A stretch of 35,569 nucleotides of DNA from Alphaproteobacteria bacterium (lineage in GTDB: Bacteria; Pseudomonadota; Alphaproteobacteria; Rickettsiales; Rickettsiaceae): positions 1 through 35,569 of the forward strand of contig JAHDEH010000012.1 in assembly GCA_020628955.1 (NCBI GenBank). The letters are read 5' to 3'. A program made the position numbers and the translations under genes. A model generated the notes under the pieces. It searched no databases and was not told the DNA's origin. It was given only the letters and a program-made list of their open reading frames with translations. Positions 17,571-25,669 of this stretch are shown in pieces (position 1 is the stretch's first letter; every line of letters begins with the position of its first letter).

Positions 17571-18212
17571 ATGTTTAGATTGCTAAAAAAGAAATTAAGC
17601 AGCTATTCACATGGGCAAACAAAATTAAATCAACAATTACTTAGTTTAGTGGGCAAAAATAAAATTAATGCTGCCGAAGAGTTAATTAAACAAGGTGCAG
17701 ATCCTAATTGGGTCTATGGTGATAATAAAAAAGACAATATTTTATTTTATGCAATAATACATTACGATGCCAAAATGGTGGATTTATTAATAACACATGG
17801 TGCCAAAACAGATAATATAGACAACAAAATATTATACACTCCAAAAGGTATTATTCATCAATTTGGCTATAAAAATAAAATTGCAACAATAGCTGCACTG
17901 ATAAAGCACGGAATAAAGATAAATTTTGATAATATAGAAAAAACAGATTATTTAGAGCTGCATTCATTGCAGCAACTTGTTATTTCCAAAAGAGCCTCAA
18001 ATCAGGATAATGCCGAGGATTTTAGGCTTAAATGCCAAGCACAACTAACTGCACTAAAATATTCTAGAGATTTTTTTCAAGATAATTGTACTGACACTAA
18101 AGAAGAGCCAATGCCATTGTGCGATAAAACTAATCAGGGTATTATTAATGATGCTGAACATGGTGTGCTGCTGACAGGCACAGCGGGATATACTAGTAAT
18201 ACAGATGGATAG
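17571..18212 (+). CDS. Ankyrin-repeat protein
   Basis: A 213-residue protein with about three ankyrin repeats in residues 20-120: KINAAEELIKQGADPNWV, AIIHYDAKMVDLLITHGAKTD, and KIATIAALIKHGIKINF. The C-terminal 90 residues have no recognisable domain. It is preceded by AGAGG about 10 bases before the ATG. Ankyrin proteins in host-associated alphaproteobacteria are often secreted to bind host proteins, but no secretion signal can be read here, so an effector role is inference from the family. Confidence 0.82.
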   Translation: MFRLLKKKLSSYSHGQTKLNQQLLSLVGKNKINAAEELIKQGADPNWVYGDNKKDNILFYAIIHYDAKMVDLLITHGAKTDNIDNKILYTPKGIIHQFGYKNKIATIAALIKHGIKINFDNIEKTDYLELHSLQQLVISKRASNQDNAEDFRLKCQAQLTALKYSRDFFQDNCTDTKEEPMPLCDKTNQGIINDAEHGVLLTGTAGYTSNTDG

Positions 18213-18232
18213 TTGCACCGCAACAAAATAAC

Positions 18233-18346
18233 TTACGTCGAAAGCTTAACTATAGTAACAAAATATACTAGAGCCATTGCGCTTATGATGATTCCTGCAA
18301 GAATATAATTCTTGATTTTTTTATTTTTAGATATTTTTTTGTTCAT
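18233..18346 (-). CDS. Very short CoxF-like membrane protein
   Basis: A 37-residue frame with a Lys-rich N-terminus (MNKKISKNKKIKN), one membrane helix (YILAGIIISAMALVYFVTIV) and the ending KLST. The FVTIVKL ending strongly resembles the small CoxF-type proteins of alphaproteobacteria, which usually sit between ctaB and ctaG in cytochrome oxidase operons (from memory of the family, not from a search). Here it is alone, divergent from typA, with no cox gene nearby and no Shine-Dalgarno. It could be a relocated assembly protein or a chance frame. Confidence 0.6.
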   Translation of the reverse strand: MNKKISKNKKIKNYILAGIIISAMALVYFVTIVKLST

Positions 18347-18422
18347 TTTGGTAAGTATGGTTTACTAATTTGTAAAAATAGTTTATAGTCTCTTCAATTA
18401 ACTTGCAAGTAAAAAATAACAT

Positions 18423-20246
18423 ATGACTTCATCAATAAGAAATATCGCCATCATCGCGCACGTAGATCATGGTAAAACTACTATAATAGATAACATGCTA
18501 GCTCAAAGTGGCACATTCCGTGAGAATCAATCTGTTGCAGAGCGTGCAATGGACTCAAACGACCTTGAGAAAGAGCGTGGTATTACCATACTCGCAAAAT
18601 GTACTGCAGTAAATTGGCAAGATACTAAAATTAATATAATAGACACTCCAGGTCATGCTGACTTTGGCGGCGAGGTAGAGCGAATACTCAGCATGGTTGA
18701 CGGGGTAGTATTGCTTGTAGATGCTGCAGAGGGACCAATGCCGCAAACAAAATTTGTGCTAGGCAAGGCGCTTAATCTTGGCCTAAAACCGATCGTTGTA
18801 ATTAATAAAATTGATCGCTCTGATGCCCGAAGCGATGAAGTGCTTGACGAAATATTTGACTTATTTGTTTCACTAGAAGCTTCAGATGAGCAGCTAGATT
18901 TTCCAGTTATTTATGCATCAGGCAGAAGCGGCTGGGCAGTTAAAGAGCTTGACCAACCACGTGAGAATCTTAATGCATTATTTGATATTATCCTGTCATA
19001 TGTAAATCCTCCAAAATCTGATACAGACTCACCGTTTTCTATGATTGTTACAACAAGAGAATATGACTCTTATTTAGGGCGCATTTTAACAGGTCGCGTT
19101 GAAACTGGAACTGCTAAAATAAATATGCCTATAAAAGTAATGGACAGAGACGGTAATTTGGTTGAAAATGGACGTATTACCAAAATGCTATCATTTCAAG
19201 GGCTGGAGCGACTTCCAATAGAGTCTGCAAAAGCTGGGGACATAATCGCACTAGCGGGCCTTGAAAAAGCCAATGTATCAAATACTATTGCAACTCCTGA
19301 GCTTGAAAAACCGCTTGCAGCGCAACCAATAGATCCACCAACTTTATCTATGCGTTTTTCAATCAACGACTCACCGCTGGCTGGAAAAGAAGGTGATAAA
19401 CTGACTTCACGAGTTTTGAAGGCTAGACTAGAGAGAGAAGCTGAAGGCAATGTGGCGCTAAAAATAACTCCAACTGACCAAACAGATTCATTTGAGGTTG
19501 CAGGCAGAGGCGAATTGCAGCTTGGCGTTTTGATAGAAACAATGCGAAGAGAAGGGTTTGAGCTGTCGATTGGCCGCCCGACTGTTCTGCTGAAAGAGGA
19601 CCCGGAAACTGGCCAAAAAACAGAGCCAATGGAAGAAGTGCAAATTGATGTTGATTCTGAATTTGTTGGTTCGGTAGTAGAGTCTATGAATCTACGTAAA
19701 GGCCAGATGCAGGACATGCGTGAAACTGGTGCTGGTAAAACTCGACTGATATTCATTGCTCCGTCAAGAGGATTAATTGGCTATCATGGACCTTTCTTAA
19801 CTGAAACTAGAGGGACAGGTATTATGAGCCGCATATTCCATTCATACGGCCCATATTGTGGAAAACTTGAGGGGCGTAGAAATGGGGTTTTAATTTCGAT
19901 GGAAGATGGTAGCTCTGTTGCATATGCTTTGTGGAACCTTGAAGATCGCGGTGATATGTTCATTGGTTCTGGTGTGCCGCTGTATAAGGGAATGATTATT
20001 GGCGAGCATAATAGAGATAATGATTTGGAAATTAACCCAATTAAGTCAAAGCAGCTATCTAATGTTCGTGCTAGTGGTAAGGACGAGGCAATAAAGCTTT
20101 CCCCGCCACGTCTGATGAGCCTTGAGCAAGCAATTGCATATATTCAAGATGATGAACTTGTAGAGGTAACTCCGCAATCTATACGCCTTAGAAAAAGATA
20201 TCTTGATCCTAATGAAAGAAAAAGGATGGCTAAACAAATTGGCTAA
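18423..20246 (+). CDS. typA: Ribosome-associated GTPase TypA/BipA
   Basis: A 607-residue translational GTPase related to EF-G that acts in 50S subunit assembly and stress response. The G motifs are AHVDHGKTT (10-18), the switch region [19 protein letters not shown], and NKIDRSDAR. The EF-G-like domains II, III and V follow, and the TypA-specific C-terminal domain (residues about 480-600) is complete. Length is typical. It appears to be a single-gene unit. Confidence 0.97.
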   Translation: MTSSIRNIAIIAHVDHGKTTIIDNMLAQSGTFRENQSVAERAMDSNDLEKERGITILAKCTAVNWQDTKINIIDTPGHADFGGEVERILSMVDGVVLLVDAAEGPMPQTKFVLGKALNLGLKPIVVINKIDRSDARSDEVLDEIFDLFVSLEASDEQLDFPVIYASGRSGWAVKELDQPRENLNALFDIILSYVNPPKSDTDSPFSMIVTTREYDSYLGRILTGRVETGTAKINMPIKVMDRDGNLVENGRITKMLSFQGLERLPIESAKAGDIIALAGLEKANVSNTIATPELEKPLAAQPIDPPTLSMRFSINDSPLAGKEGDKLTSRVLKARLEREAEGNVALKITPTDQTDSFEVAGRGELQLGVLIETMRREGFELSIGRPTVLLKEDPETGQKTEPMEEVQIDVDSEFVGSVVESMNLRKGQMQDMRETGAGKTRLIFIAPSRGLIGYHGPFLTETRGTGIMSRIFHSYGPYCGKLEGRRNGVLISMEDGSSVAYALWNLEDRGDMFIGSGVPLYKGMIIGEHNRDNDLEINPIKSKQLSNVRASGKDEAIKLSPPRLMSLEQAIAYIQDDELVEVTPQSIRLRKRYLDPNERKRMAKQIG

Positions 20247-20314
20247 TTATTAAATTTAAAATAATTGCTACGTTGCTATGTATTGTCGCAGGTGGCCTCA
20301 GGAGTCTGTGTTTT

Positions 20315-20364
20315 GACTTGCAAGATTGCCACGGCAATGCATCTTTCACGGATTTGCAATGACG
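20315..20364. repeat. Palindromic intergenic repeat, GTCATTGC/GGCAATC type
   Basis: The segment contains GATTGCCACGGCAATG, an inverted repeat ATTGCC-AC-GGCAAT, and ends TTGCAATGACG. This resembles the GTCATTGCGA...GTGGCAATC intergenic repeats I know from Rickettsia genomes. It is the only copy in the window and is degenerate. It directly precedes a MITE-like element. Confidence 0.45.
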
Positions 20365-20366
20365 TT

Positions 20367-20475
20367 TATTGTAAATTTAACTAGCGTTTATGCGGGGTCA
20401 TTGCCTTGCCTTGAACTATTATATAGTATTTACTTAGCTAATTCTCGCGCAGGCGACATTTAATTTATATATAGA
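20367..20475 (+). repeat. MITE-like element, copy 3 (degenerate right end)
   Basis: The left terminal repeat TATTGTAAATTTAA is intact. The core keeps GTTTATGC, TCATTGCCTTGCCTTGAACTA, TATATAGTATTTACTTAG and AATTCTCGC. The right end (TTTAATTTATATATAG) has decayed. The interval 20476-20654 holds nothing else that I can support. Confidence 0.75.
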
Positions 20476-20654
20476 AATTAATGCTACCCCTGTGCTAGGC
20501 TATTTTTCCTTTCCTTCATTTATAAGTGTGATAAACGGGCACCCATAGCTGTTGAATTATAGATATTTGGAATGTATAAAAAATACACTGTAAATGGTCA
20601 TAAGTTGCTTGAAAAATTAATAAACATAGTCTATAATCACGAATTCCTATTAAT

Positions 20655-20744
20655 GGAGAGGTGGCCGAGTGGTTTAAGGCGCCCGCCTGGAAAGCGTGTT
20701 CACGAGCAATCGTGTCGAGGGTTCGAATCCCTTCCTCTCCTCCA
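20655..20744 (+). tRNA. tRNA-Ser(GGA)
   Basis: A class II tRNA of 90 nt with encoded CCA. The acceptor GGAGAGG/CCTCTCC, loop CTGGAAA (anticodon GGA), long variable arm with stem CACGA/TCGTG, and T-arm GAGGG-TTCGAAT-CCCTT are readable. The anticodon stem CCCGC/GCGTG has a C28-U42 mismatch. Confidence 0.97.
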
Positions 20745-20798
20745 CCCTATGCTCTTTGAGCTTCGGGCGGCGGGCCACTGCTTGCGTTCTTTGAACTT
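20728..20798 (+). repeat. Direct repeat A: tRNA-Ser 3' end plus downstream hairpins
   Basis: About 71 bp that start in the T-stem of tRNA-Ser and run on past CCA. It recurs 322 bp downstream at 21050-21120 with about seven mismatches. Both copies hold two small palindromes. Here these are GCTC-TTT-GAGC (20751-20761) and GTTC-TTT-GAAC (20786-20796), with the GC-rich TTCGGGCGGCGGGCCA between them. Confidence 0.85.
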
Positions 20799-21049
20799 AC
20801 GCGCACAGGCCAGAAGTGAATTAGAAACTAGGAGCGCCTCAAGAAGCCTTGGCGCAGTTGAGGCTATAGCATCAAATATATAATTATTTTGACATTATAA
20901 ATGTATTTCGCACCGCAAGGAGAAAAGCGAAGCGTACCTTGTCGGTATGAATTTCTTGATGTAAAAGGAATAGTATGAAAGGATTAGAGCCCGAAGAAGA
21001 GGGGTTGCAGCTGAGCCTCTTGCCAAGAGGCGAAGGGCTGACAAGCCTA
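20745..21049. other. GC-rich, hairpin-bearing intergenic segment
   Basis: This segment between the two direct repeats is richer in G and C than the rest of the window and has no convincing protein frame. Hairpins include GCCTCTT-GCC-AAGAGGC (21015-21031) nested inside CAGC/GCTG (21008-21011 with 21037-21040), and ACCG-CAAGG paired with CCTTG-T-CGGT (near 20912-20946). It may be a structured RNA or the remains of a small inserted element. It does not match the tmRNA, RNase P RNA or SRP RNA cores I know. Confidence 0.45.
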
Positions 21050-21120
21050 TCCCTTCCTCTCCTCCACCCTATGTTCTATGAACTTCGGGCGGCGGGCCAT
21101 TGCTTGAGTTCGTTGAACTT
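21050..21120 (+). repeat. Direct repeat B: copy of tRNA-Ser 3' end and hairpins
   Basis: The first 24 bases (from TCCCTTCCTCTCCTCCACCC onward) are identical to the end of tRNA-Ser and its flank. The palindromes are GTTC-TAT-GAAC (21073-21083) and GTTC-GTT-GAAC (21108-21118). The remainder of a tRNA is missing, so this is not a second tRNA gene. It is followed by a partial MITE-like right half. Confidence 0.85.
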
Positions 21121-21125
21121 GCAAT

Positions 21126-21175
21126 AGTGTTCGCTCGTTATTCTCGCTCGGAACGCTAATTAAATATTCAATATT
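21126..21175 (+). repeat. MITE-like element, right-half remnant
   Basis: GTGTTCGCTC, ATTCTCGCT and AATTAAATATTCAATA follow the order of the right half of copies 2 and 4. The left half is absent. The end TTAAATATTCAATA differs from the intact right terminal repeat at one base. Confidence 0.5.
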
Positions 21176-21180
21176 TTATT

Positions 21181-21390
21181 TTAAACAGTCTCTGGAGCAC
21201 TTTCCAGCTCTAAACCAGAAGCGCTAATTTTTTTTGCTTCTTTTTCTAATAGCAATGGTATTCCGTCCATTACAGGGTAATAGATATCTGCCTTTTTGCT
21301 GAATACCACATTATGTTGTTCGTTATATTCAAGTTTTTCGCCTGAAACAGGGCAAGAAACTATGTTAAGTAATTCCTGTGAAGGTTTCAT
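21181..21390 (-). CDS. Trm112/UPF0434 family small protein
   Basis: A 69-residue protein of the Trm112-like (YcaR/UPF0434) family. Family marks are LLNIVSCPVSGEKLEY at about 7-22, a middle strand (VVFSKKADIYYPVMDGIPLLL) and a length near 60-70. The second Cys of the usual CPxC is Ser, as in many bacterial members, so no zinc site is expected. Eukaryotic Trm112 activates methyltransferases; the bacterial role is less clear. It ends the minus-strand lptD-surA-ksgA neighbourhood. Confidence 0.88.
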   Translation of the reverse strand: MKPSQELLNIVSCPVSGEKLEYNEQHNVVFSKKADIYYPVMDGIPLLLEKEAKKISASGLELESAPETV

Positions 21391-21414
21391 ATGTTCCCTT
21401 TTTTTTGCCTTAAT

Positions 21415-21624
21415 TTATCCTAGATTTTTTGCACTGCCCCATGGAAGTGGGTTGTTATTTTGATCCATAACTAATTCACCTGAATCATCATATTCTGCAG
21501 CAAAAAATGACTGCTTGCTAGTGATTAGTTTAACTGGTTTGATTTTTTTGCCATTGTGGAAATAACTTTTGGCTTGGCCTCTGCCTTCAGGGTTATTTTT
21601 GGATGCTATTTTTGCTTTTCCCAT
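21415..21624 (-). CDS. Conserved-looking small basic protein, unknown
   Basis: A 69-residue protein. The N-terminus is basic with a clear pattern (NPEGRGQAKSYFHNGKKIKP), then FFAAEY, and it ends in PLPWGSAKNLG. I believe similar short proteins occur in other Rickettsiales, but I cannot name a family. Its composition would suit a nucleic-acid or ribosome-associated protein; this is a guess. It lies 24 bp before the Trm112-like gene. Confidence 0.65.
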   Translation of the reverse strand: MGKAKIASKNNPEGRGQAKSYFHNGKKIKPVKLITSKQSFFAAEYDDSGELVMDQNNNPLPWGSAKNLG

Positions 21625-21798
21625 AATTTTTTCTATTTTAAGTTATGTTTCTGGTTTTGGATGCAAACTTATAAACTTAAAATCAAAGCAATATAGCTAG
21701 ATTTATTGTTTATATAGTTAGCTTTCAAAGTCTAAATCGAGATAATAAATTTTTTAGTTAAATTAGTCAAGAAAAAAATTATAATATATTTATATTAA

Positions 21799-22620
21799 TT
21801 AATTTTGCATCAAAATTTTAGCCAATGATATATATTGATTTACAGATAAATTTTCTGCCCTCATAGCAGGGTCTAGGTTAAGTGACGCTAATATCTCGTC
21901 TATATTTTGATGTAAATTTTTCAGAGATGATTTGATCATTTTTCTGCGCGCAATAAAGGCTGCATGAGTAATTTGCTCTAGCTCATTTATTATTTTATTA
22001 TCAGGTTGTATTGATTTTGGAGTCATCCGCACTATGGATGACCAAATTTTTGGCTTTGGATAAAATGCATTTGGGCTTACATCAAAGCATTTTTCTACGT
22101 TGCAAATTGCTTGGCAAATAATAGATAATCTACCATAATTTTTATTATTCGGTTTTGCAATTATTCTATCCACAACTTCTTTTTGCAGCATCAAGGTCAT
22201 GCTATTTACGTGTTCAACCTGCTTTAACCATCTCAAGACAAGAGGAGTACCAATATTATATGGCAGATTAGAAATAATATCTAGCTGAACGTTTGCATTA
22301 ATATCTTTTAGTTCAAGTTTTAAAGCATCTTTATGGTGTATATTAAGATTACTGTATGTTTCCTTTATTTCTTCAAGAAGTGGTAAGCATCGCTCGTCAG
22401 TTTCGACAACATCTAGCTCTTCAGGTCCTGCTTTTAATATAGACCTGGTAAGTCCAGCTGGTCCTGGCCCAATCTCTAGCGCATATGAGGTGGATGATAT
22501 TTGTGAATATTTCACTATTTTATCACACAAGCTCTCGTCAAAAATAAAATTTTGACCATATTTTTTCAGTGGCTTGATTCCATGCTTGCCAGCAAGTGCA
22601 GCAATTGAAGGTAGATTCAT
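21799..22620 (-). CDS. rsmA: 16S rRNA dimethyladenosine transferase RsmA/KsgA
   Basis: This enzyme dimethylates two adjacent adenines in the 3' hairpin of 16S rRNA during 30S maturation. The 273-residue length is normal. Motifs: GQNFIFD (22-28), SAM motif [10 protein letters not shown] (49-58), the VETDERC acidic site, and catalytic NLPYN (118-122). The [14 protein letters not shown] segment is typical. It follows surA by 7 bp, as in lptD-surA-(pdxA)-ksgA of other proteobacteria; pdxA is missing. Confidence 0.97.
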   Translation of the reverse strand: MNLPSIAALAGKHGIKPLKKYGQNFIFDESLCDKIVKYSQISSTSYALEIGPGPAGLTRSILKAGPEELDVVETDERCLPLLEEIKETYSNLNIHHKDALKLELKDINANVQLDIISNLPYNIGTPLVLRWLKQVEHVNSMTLMLQKEVVDRIIAKPNNKNYGRLSIICQAICNVEKCFDVSPNAFYPKPKIWSSIVRMTPKSIQPDNKIINELEQITHAAFIARRKMIKSSLKNLHQNIDEILASLNLDPAMRAENLSVNQYISLAKILMQN

Positions 22621-22627
22621 TATATCT

Positions 22628-23506
22628 TTACAGCATTCTTTTGATGTAAGCCTTTGACTTTAGTTTTTTCATAAACTGCACTGTTGATTGAGAATGCTTT
22701 TTATGAGATAGAAAATTTTTGATTTGGTCAATATCTTTTTCTTTAGATAGAGTAGATTTTTTGCAGACTACAATAAATTTATATCCATCCATATCTTTGA
22801 ATAAAGGGCTAGTTTTACCTGCCTTAGTATCCATAATCACAGATTGTATTTTACTTGGCATTTTACGAAGCGATCCTTGAATATCTTCTTTTTCTATAAA
22901 ATCTTCTGCAATATATTTAATTGCTTTGTCGCAATTCATGCGTTTTTGCAATTTTTGCATTTTATATTTGACGTTTTTATTTATTTCCTTAGAGCTAAAT
23001 AAAAATGCTTCTACTGCAAAATCTATAGACTTAGTATTAATTTTTGCAAAACTTAATTCAGAATTAGCAACATCTACAGAATTTGCAAGAGACTGTAATA
23101 TTTTTTGCTTTATAATTTCGCCTTTGATCTGATTTCTAAAACTCTTCATGTTTATATTATGTTCTTGAAAAAAAGATCTCATATAATCTTCTGGCATCCC
23201 ATTTTGTTTTTCAATAGTTTTAATACTCATATCTATTTGTTTTTTTTCTATTTTGTGCTCAGTAGATTCCGCATGCTGAAATAATAATTCTTGCATAATT
23301 AAACCCTCTAGGGCGCTGTGATTTAATTTTTTTGCAATTGCCGGGTCAGATGCATCTACATTATTAAGCGCAGCAAGCATTTTTTTTCTGTCTTGAAAAT
23401 CATATTTGGTGATTGGTGCATCATTAACCAGTGCAACAATATCTGGTAATTTTGCGTATGATAAATTAGCGCATAGTAAAATTAGCGTAAAAAATAATTT
23501 CTTCAT
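22628..23506 (-). CDS. surA: SurA-like periplasmic chaperone
   Basis: A 292-residue exported protein (signal peptide to LSYA, about residue 18). The SurA N-domain start is readable: [19 protein letters not shown] single parvulin-like region lies at about 160-260, ending with [20 protein letters not shown], which matches the end of a PPIase domain. E. coli SurA is about 430 residues with two parvulin domains, so this is a short, single-domain form with a poorly kept active site. Location between lptD and ksgA supports the call. It likely escorts barrel proteins to BamA. Confidence 0.88.
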   Translation of the reverse strand: MKKLFFTLILLCANLSYAKLPDIVALVNDAPITKYDFQDRKKMLAALNNVDASDPAIAKKLNHSALEGLIMQELLFQHAESTEHKIEKKQIDMSIKTIEKQNGMPEDYMRSFFQEHNINMKSFRNQIKGEIIKQKILQSLANSVDVANSELSFAKINTKSIDFAVEAFLFSSKEINKNVKYKMQKLQKRMNCDKAIKYIAEDFIEKEDIQGSLRKMPSKIQSVIMDTKAGKTSPLFKDMDGYKFIVVCKKSTLSKEKDIDQIKNFLSHKKHSQSTVQFMKKLKSKAYIKRML

Positions 23507-23520
23507 AATGGTTTGCTCCT

Positions 23521-25617
23521 CTACATATTTATAATTTTCAAGCCTACAACAAAGCTGGTATCTGTTTGTATTTTAGTAATGCCCCTTTTTTTGTCTCGCA
23601 AAAAGCTACTACTGACAGATGCATCGATACTAGCACAATTAAATAGATATGTCACCCCGATAGTTCTAGTTAAAATACGATGCGGCCTATTAGAGAGGTC
23701 AAATTGTGTTTTTGCACGCACAGATAAGGCGTCTGTAACTTGATATTTTGCGTTTAAACTAAGTTGTGATATTCTATCTTTTTGTACTTTAGTATTAGGG
23801 AAATTTTTCTGCACTTCAAGCATTTCTGTGTATAGTCCGTTTAAAGTAAATTTTTTGATATTCAAATTAAATCCATATTCATTGGTAATTGGATTTAACT
23901 TTTTATCTTTTCTGAACCTATAAAAAATAGTTGCATTTTTATTAACGCTTGCAGATACGCTACCCACATATTCTTTATTATTTATTCTTTCTACATTATT
24001 TTGATGAATTAGCTGACCAATAAAACAATCTAGATATAAATGCCTAGTTAATATTGAACTATTTAAACCATAGCTATACCTGTTGCCATATTCATGAAAA
24101 TCTAGGCCGCTATATCTATTATTATTGAAAATATTATTTTCTGATAATTCATAGCTTGTTGCATCAATTAGTGAGTATTTTTTATATCTAGATTCATATT
24201 TTTTCCCCATCACAAACATTGCAGTTGGTTCTATTTTGATAGCAGAATATTTGCCCAAGTTGCTCTGCAAAGGATATCTCCACTTTACTTTTGCTTCGGG
24301 AATATTGCGGTACCAAACGCGATCTATTTCTTTTTTGCTATTTGCATCTATATAGCTAACCAAATACAAATCACTTCTATTTGATGCTGCAAATTCAAAT
24401 ATATGGCCCAAATTAGTAATATGATGCAGCGCAATTTCTTTATCAAAAGAAGTTCTGGCGATTTGCAGATCATTTTCATCTTTATAGATCATGCTATTAC
24501 TTCTTAAATTAAACAGAAGCGATTCGTCATTATCTAGTGCAAATATATTCTGCGTCCTGATGCTTGGTAAGATTAAAGGAACTGGATAATTACCAGAGCG
24601 TAAATCCTGAAAATACAATGCTTCTATCGAAAAATAATCTCTTCCATTTACTTTATATGCATATAGTTTTGAGGTTAAGCTTGAGTTTAATTTTCTATGA
24701 TAATTAGTTAAATAGGCTTTATCTGAAGCGCGTTTTAAGTCAAATCCATATTTAATATCATTTCTTTTGAAATTTCCTGTAGAAAATAAATAATATCTAT
24801 CTGAATATAATTTATTAGGGTAGTCTGGTTTTTCAAGTTCTGGGTTTCCTATGCTGCCTGTAAAACTATACTCGCCATTTGGTAATTTATGCCTAAATTC
24901 TCCTTCCATAATTGTATAGCTATTACCAACTCTTGGACTTATGGTGAAATCCATATTATCTTTTATATAAAAATAAAATGGCAACATCACATTATCTTCT
25001 TTAATTTTGGGTCTAAGAAGGCCTGATTTCGCCTTTGCATTTGGTGTTGGATGAGCAAAATATGGTAAATATGCAAACGGAACTCCGTATATTTCAAAAA
25101 ATACATGTTTATGTGTTATTTTTTCTTTTGCATAGTTAATATTAGTATTTCGTGCATTAATTTGCCAAAGCGGTATTTGATTGCAACTCATGTCGCATGG
25201 AGTAAAAACCGCTCTGTCTAGCTCTAGCTCCTTTTCTCCAAGGCGCCTTGCAATTCTTGCAGCAACCACAGACCCAGAGCCTAGCTTGCCAGCAAAGCCA
25301 GCTATTACTCCGCGCTTAAATTTGTCTTTAAATATAATTAAACGGCCGTGGGCAACTTTGCCGTCAGCATCTGTGATGACAGCATGCCCTTCTGCAAACG
25401 CTGTATCTGTTGTAAGCTCGTAAGTTACTTTATCTGCGCTTAAGACGTAATTTTCCATCTTTATATACACATTACCAGTGGCAATAACAATATCTTGATT
25501 TGCATCATATTGAATGCTGTCAGCTTTTATATCTGCTTTGCTTGAGGCGTAAATATATTGCGCGTTGCTTGTTAATGTGATAAAAAATATCAATAATAAT
25601 TTGCAAAAACTCTGCAT
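23521..25617 (-). CDS. lptD: LPS assembly outer-membrane protein LptD
   Basis: The outer-membrane translocon that inserts lipopolysaccharide, 698 residues. A signal peptide (to about IYAS, residue 25) is followed by an OstA-type domain (KADSIQYDANQDIVIATGNVYI at about 31-52, then LSADKVTYEL). The C-terminal barrel has many alternating strands and the family segment ARNTNINYAKEKITHKHVFFEIYGVPFAYLPYF at about 151-183. The end FVVGLKIINM lacks a terminal Phe. First gene of lptD-surA-ksgA. Confidence 0.95.
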   Translation of the reverse strand: MQSFCKLLLIFFITLTSNAQYIYASSKADIKADSIQYDANQDIVIATGNVYIKMENYVLSADKVTYELTTDTAFAEGHAVITDADGKVAHGRLIIFKDKFKRGVIAGFAGKLGSGSVVAARIARRLGEKELELDRAVFTPCDMSCNQIPLWQINARNTNINYAKEKITHKHVFFEIYGVPFAYLPYFAHPTPNAKAKSGLLRPKIKEDNVMLPFYFYIKDNMDFTISPRVGNSYTIMEGEFRHKLPNGEYSFTGSIGNPELEKPDYPNKLYSDRYYLFSTGNFKRNDIKYGFDLKRASDKAYLTNYHRKLNSSLTSKLYAYKVNGRDYFSIEALYFQDLRSGNYPVPLILPSIRTQNIFALDNDESLLFNLRSNSMIYKDENDLQIARTSFDKEIALHHITNLGHIFEFAASNRSDLYLVSYIDANSKKEIDRVWYRNIPEAKVKWRYPLQSNLGKYSAIKIEPTAMFVMGKKYESRYKKYSLIDATSYELSENNIFNNNRYSGLDFHEYGNRYSYGLNSSILTRHLYLDCFIGQLIHQNNVERINNKEYVGSVSASVNKNATIFYRFRKDKKLNPITNEYGFNLNIKKFTLNGLYTEMLEVQKNFPNTKVQKDRISQLSLNAKYQVTDALSVRAKTQFDLSNRPHRILTRTIGVTYLFNCASIDASVSSSFLRDKKRGITKIQTDTSFVVGLKIINM

Positions 25618-25669
25618 TTAATCTAAATTTTAGTTATATTGAAAATAAAATATTTTATGATTATACAGC

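Noticed and set aside
19196-19756. Long Ser-rich open frame opposite typA
   Set aside because: It lies wholly antisense to a well-conserved GTPase and has the composition of an antisense shadow.
20572-20883. A 103-codon open frame on the plus strand
   Set aside because: It runs through the whole tRNA-Ser gene and the direct repeat; the protein has no family features.
20745-21064. tmRNA, SRP RNA or RNase P RNA in the GC-rich segment
   Set aside because: I found neither a tag-peptide frame, the SRP GGAAG/AGCAGCC core, nor the RNase P GAGGAAAGTC core.
20990-21069. A second, degenerate tRNA ending at repeat B
   Set aside because: The 3' end matches tRNA-Ser and one hairpin shows TTGCCAA, but there is no T-loop, no proper D-arm and no matching 5' acceptor strand.
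21181-21390. Damaged zinc site in the Trm112-like protein as a sign of decay
   Set aside because: Many bacterial UPF0434 members also lack the full Cys set, so the single Cys is not evidence of loss.
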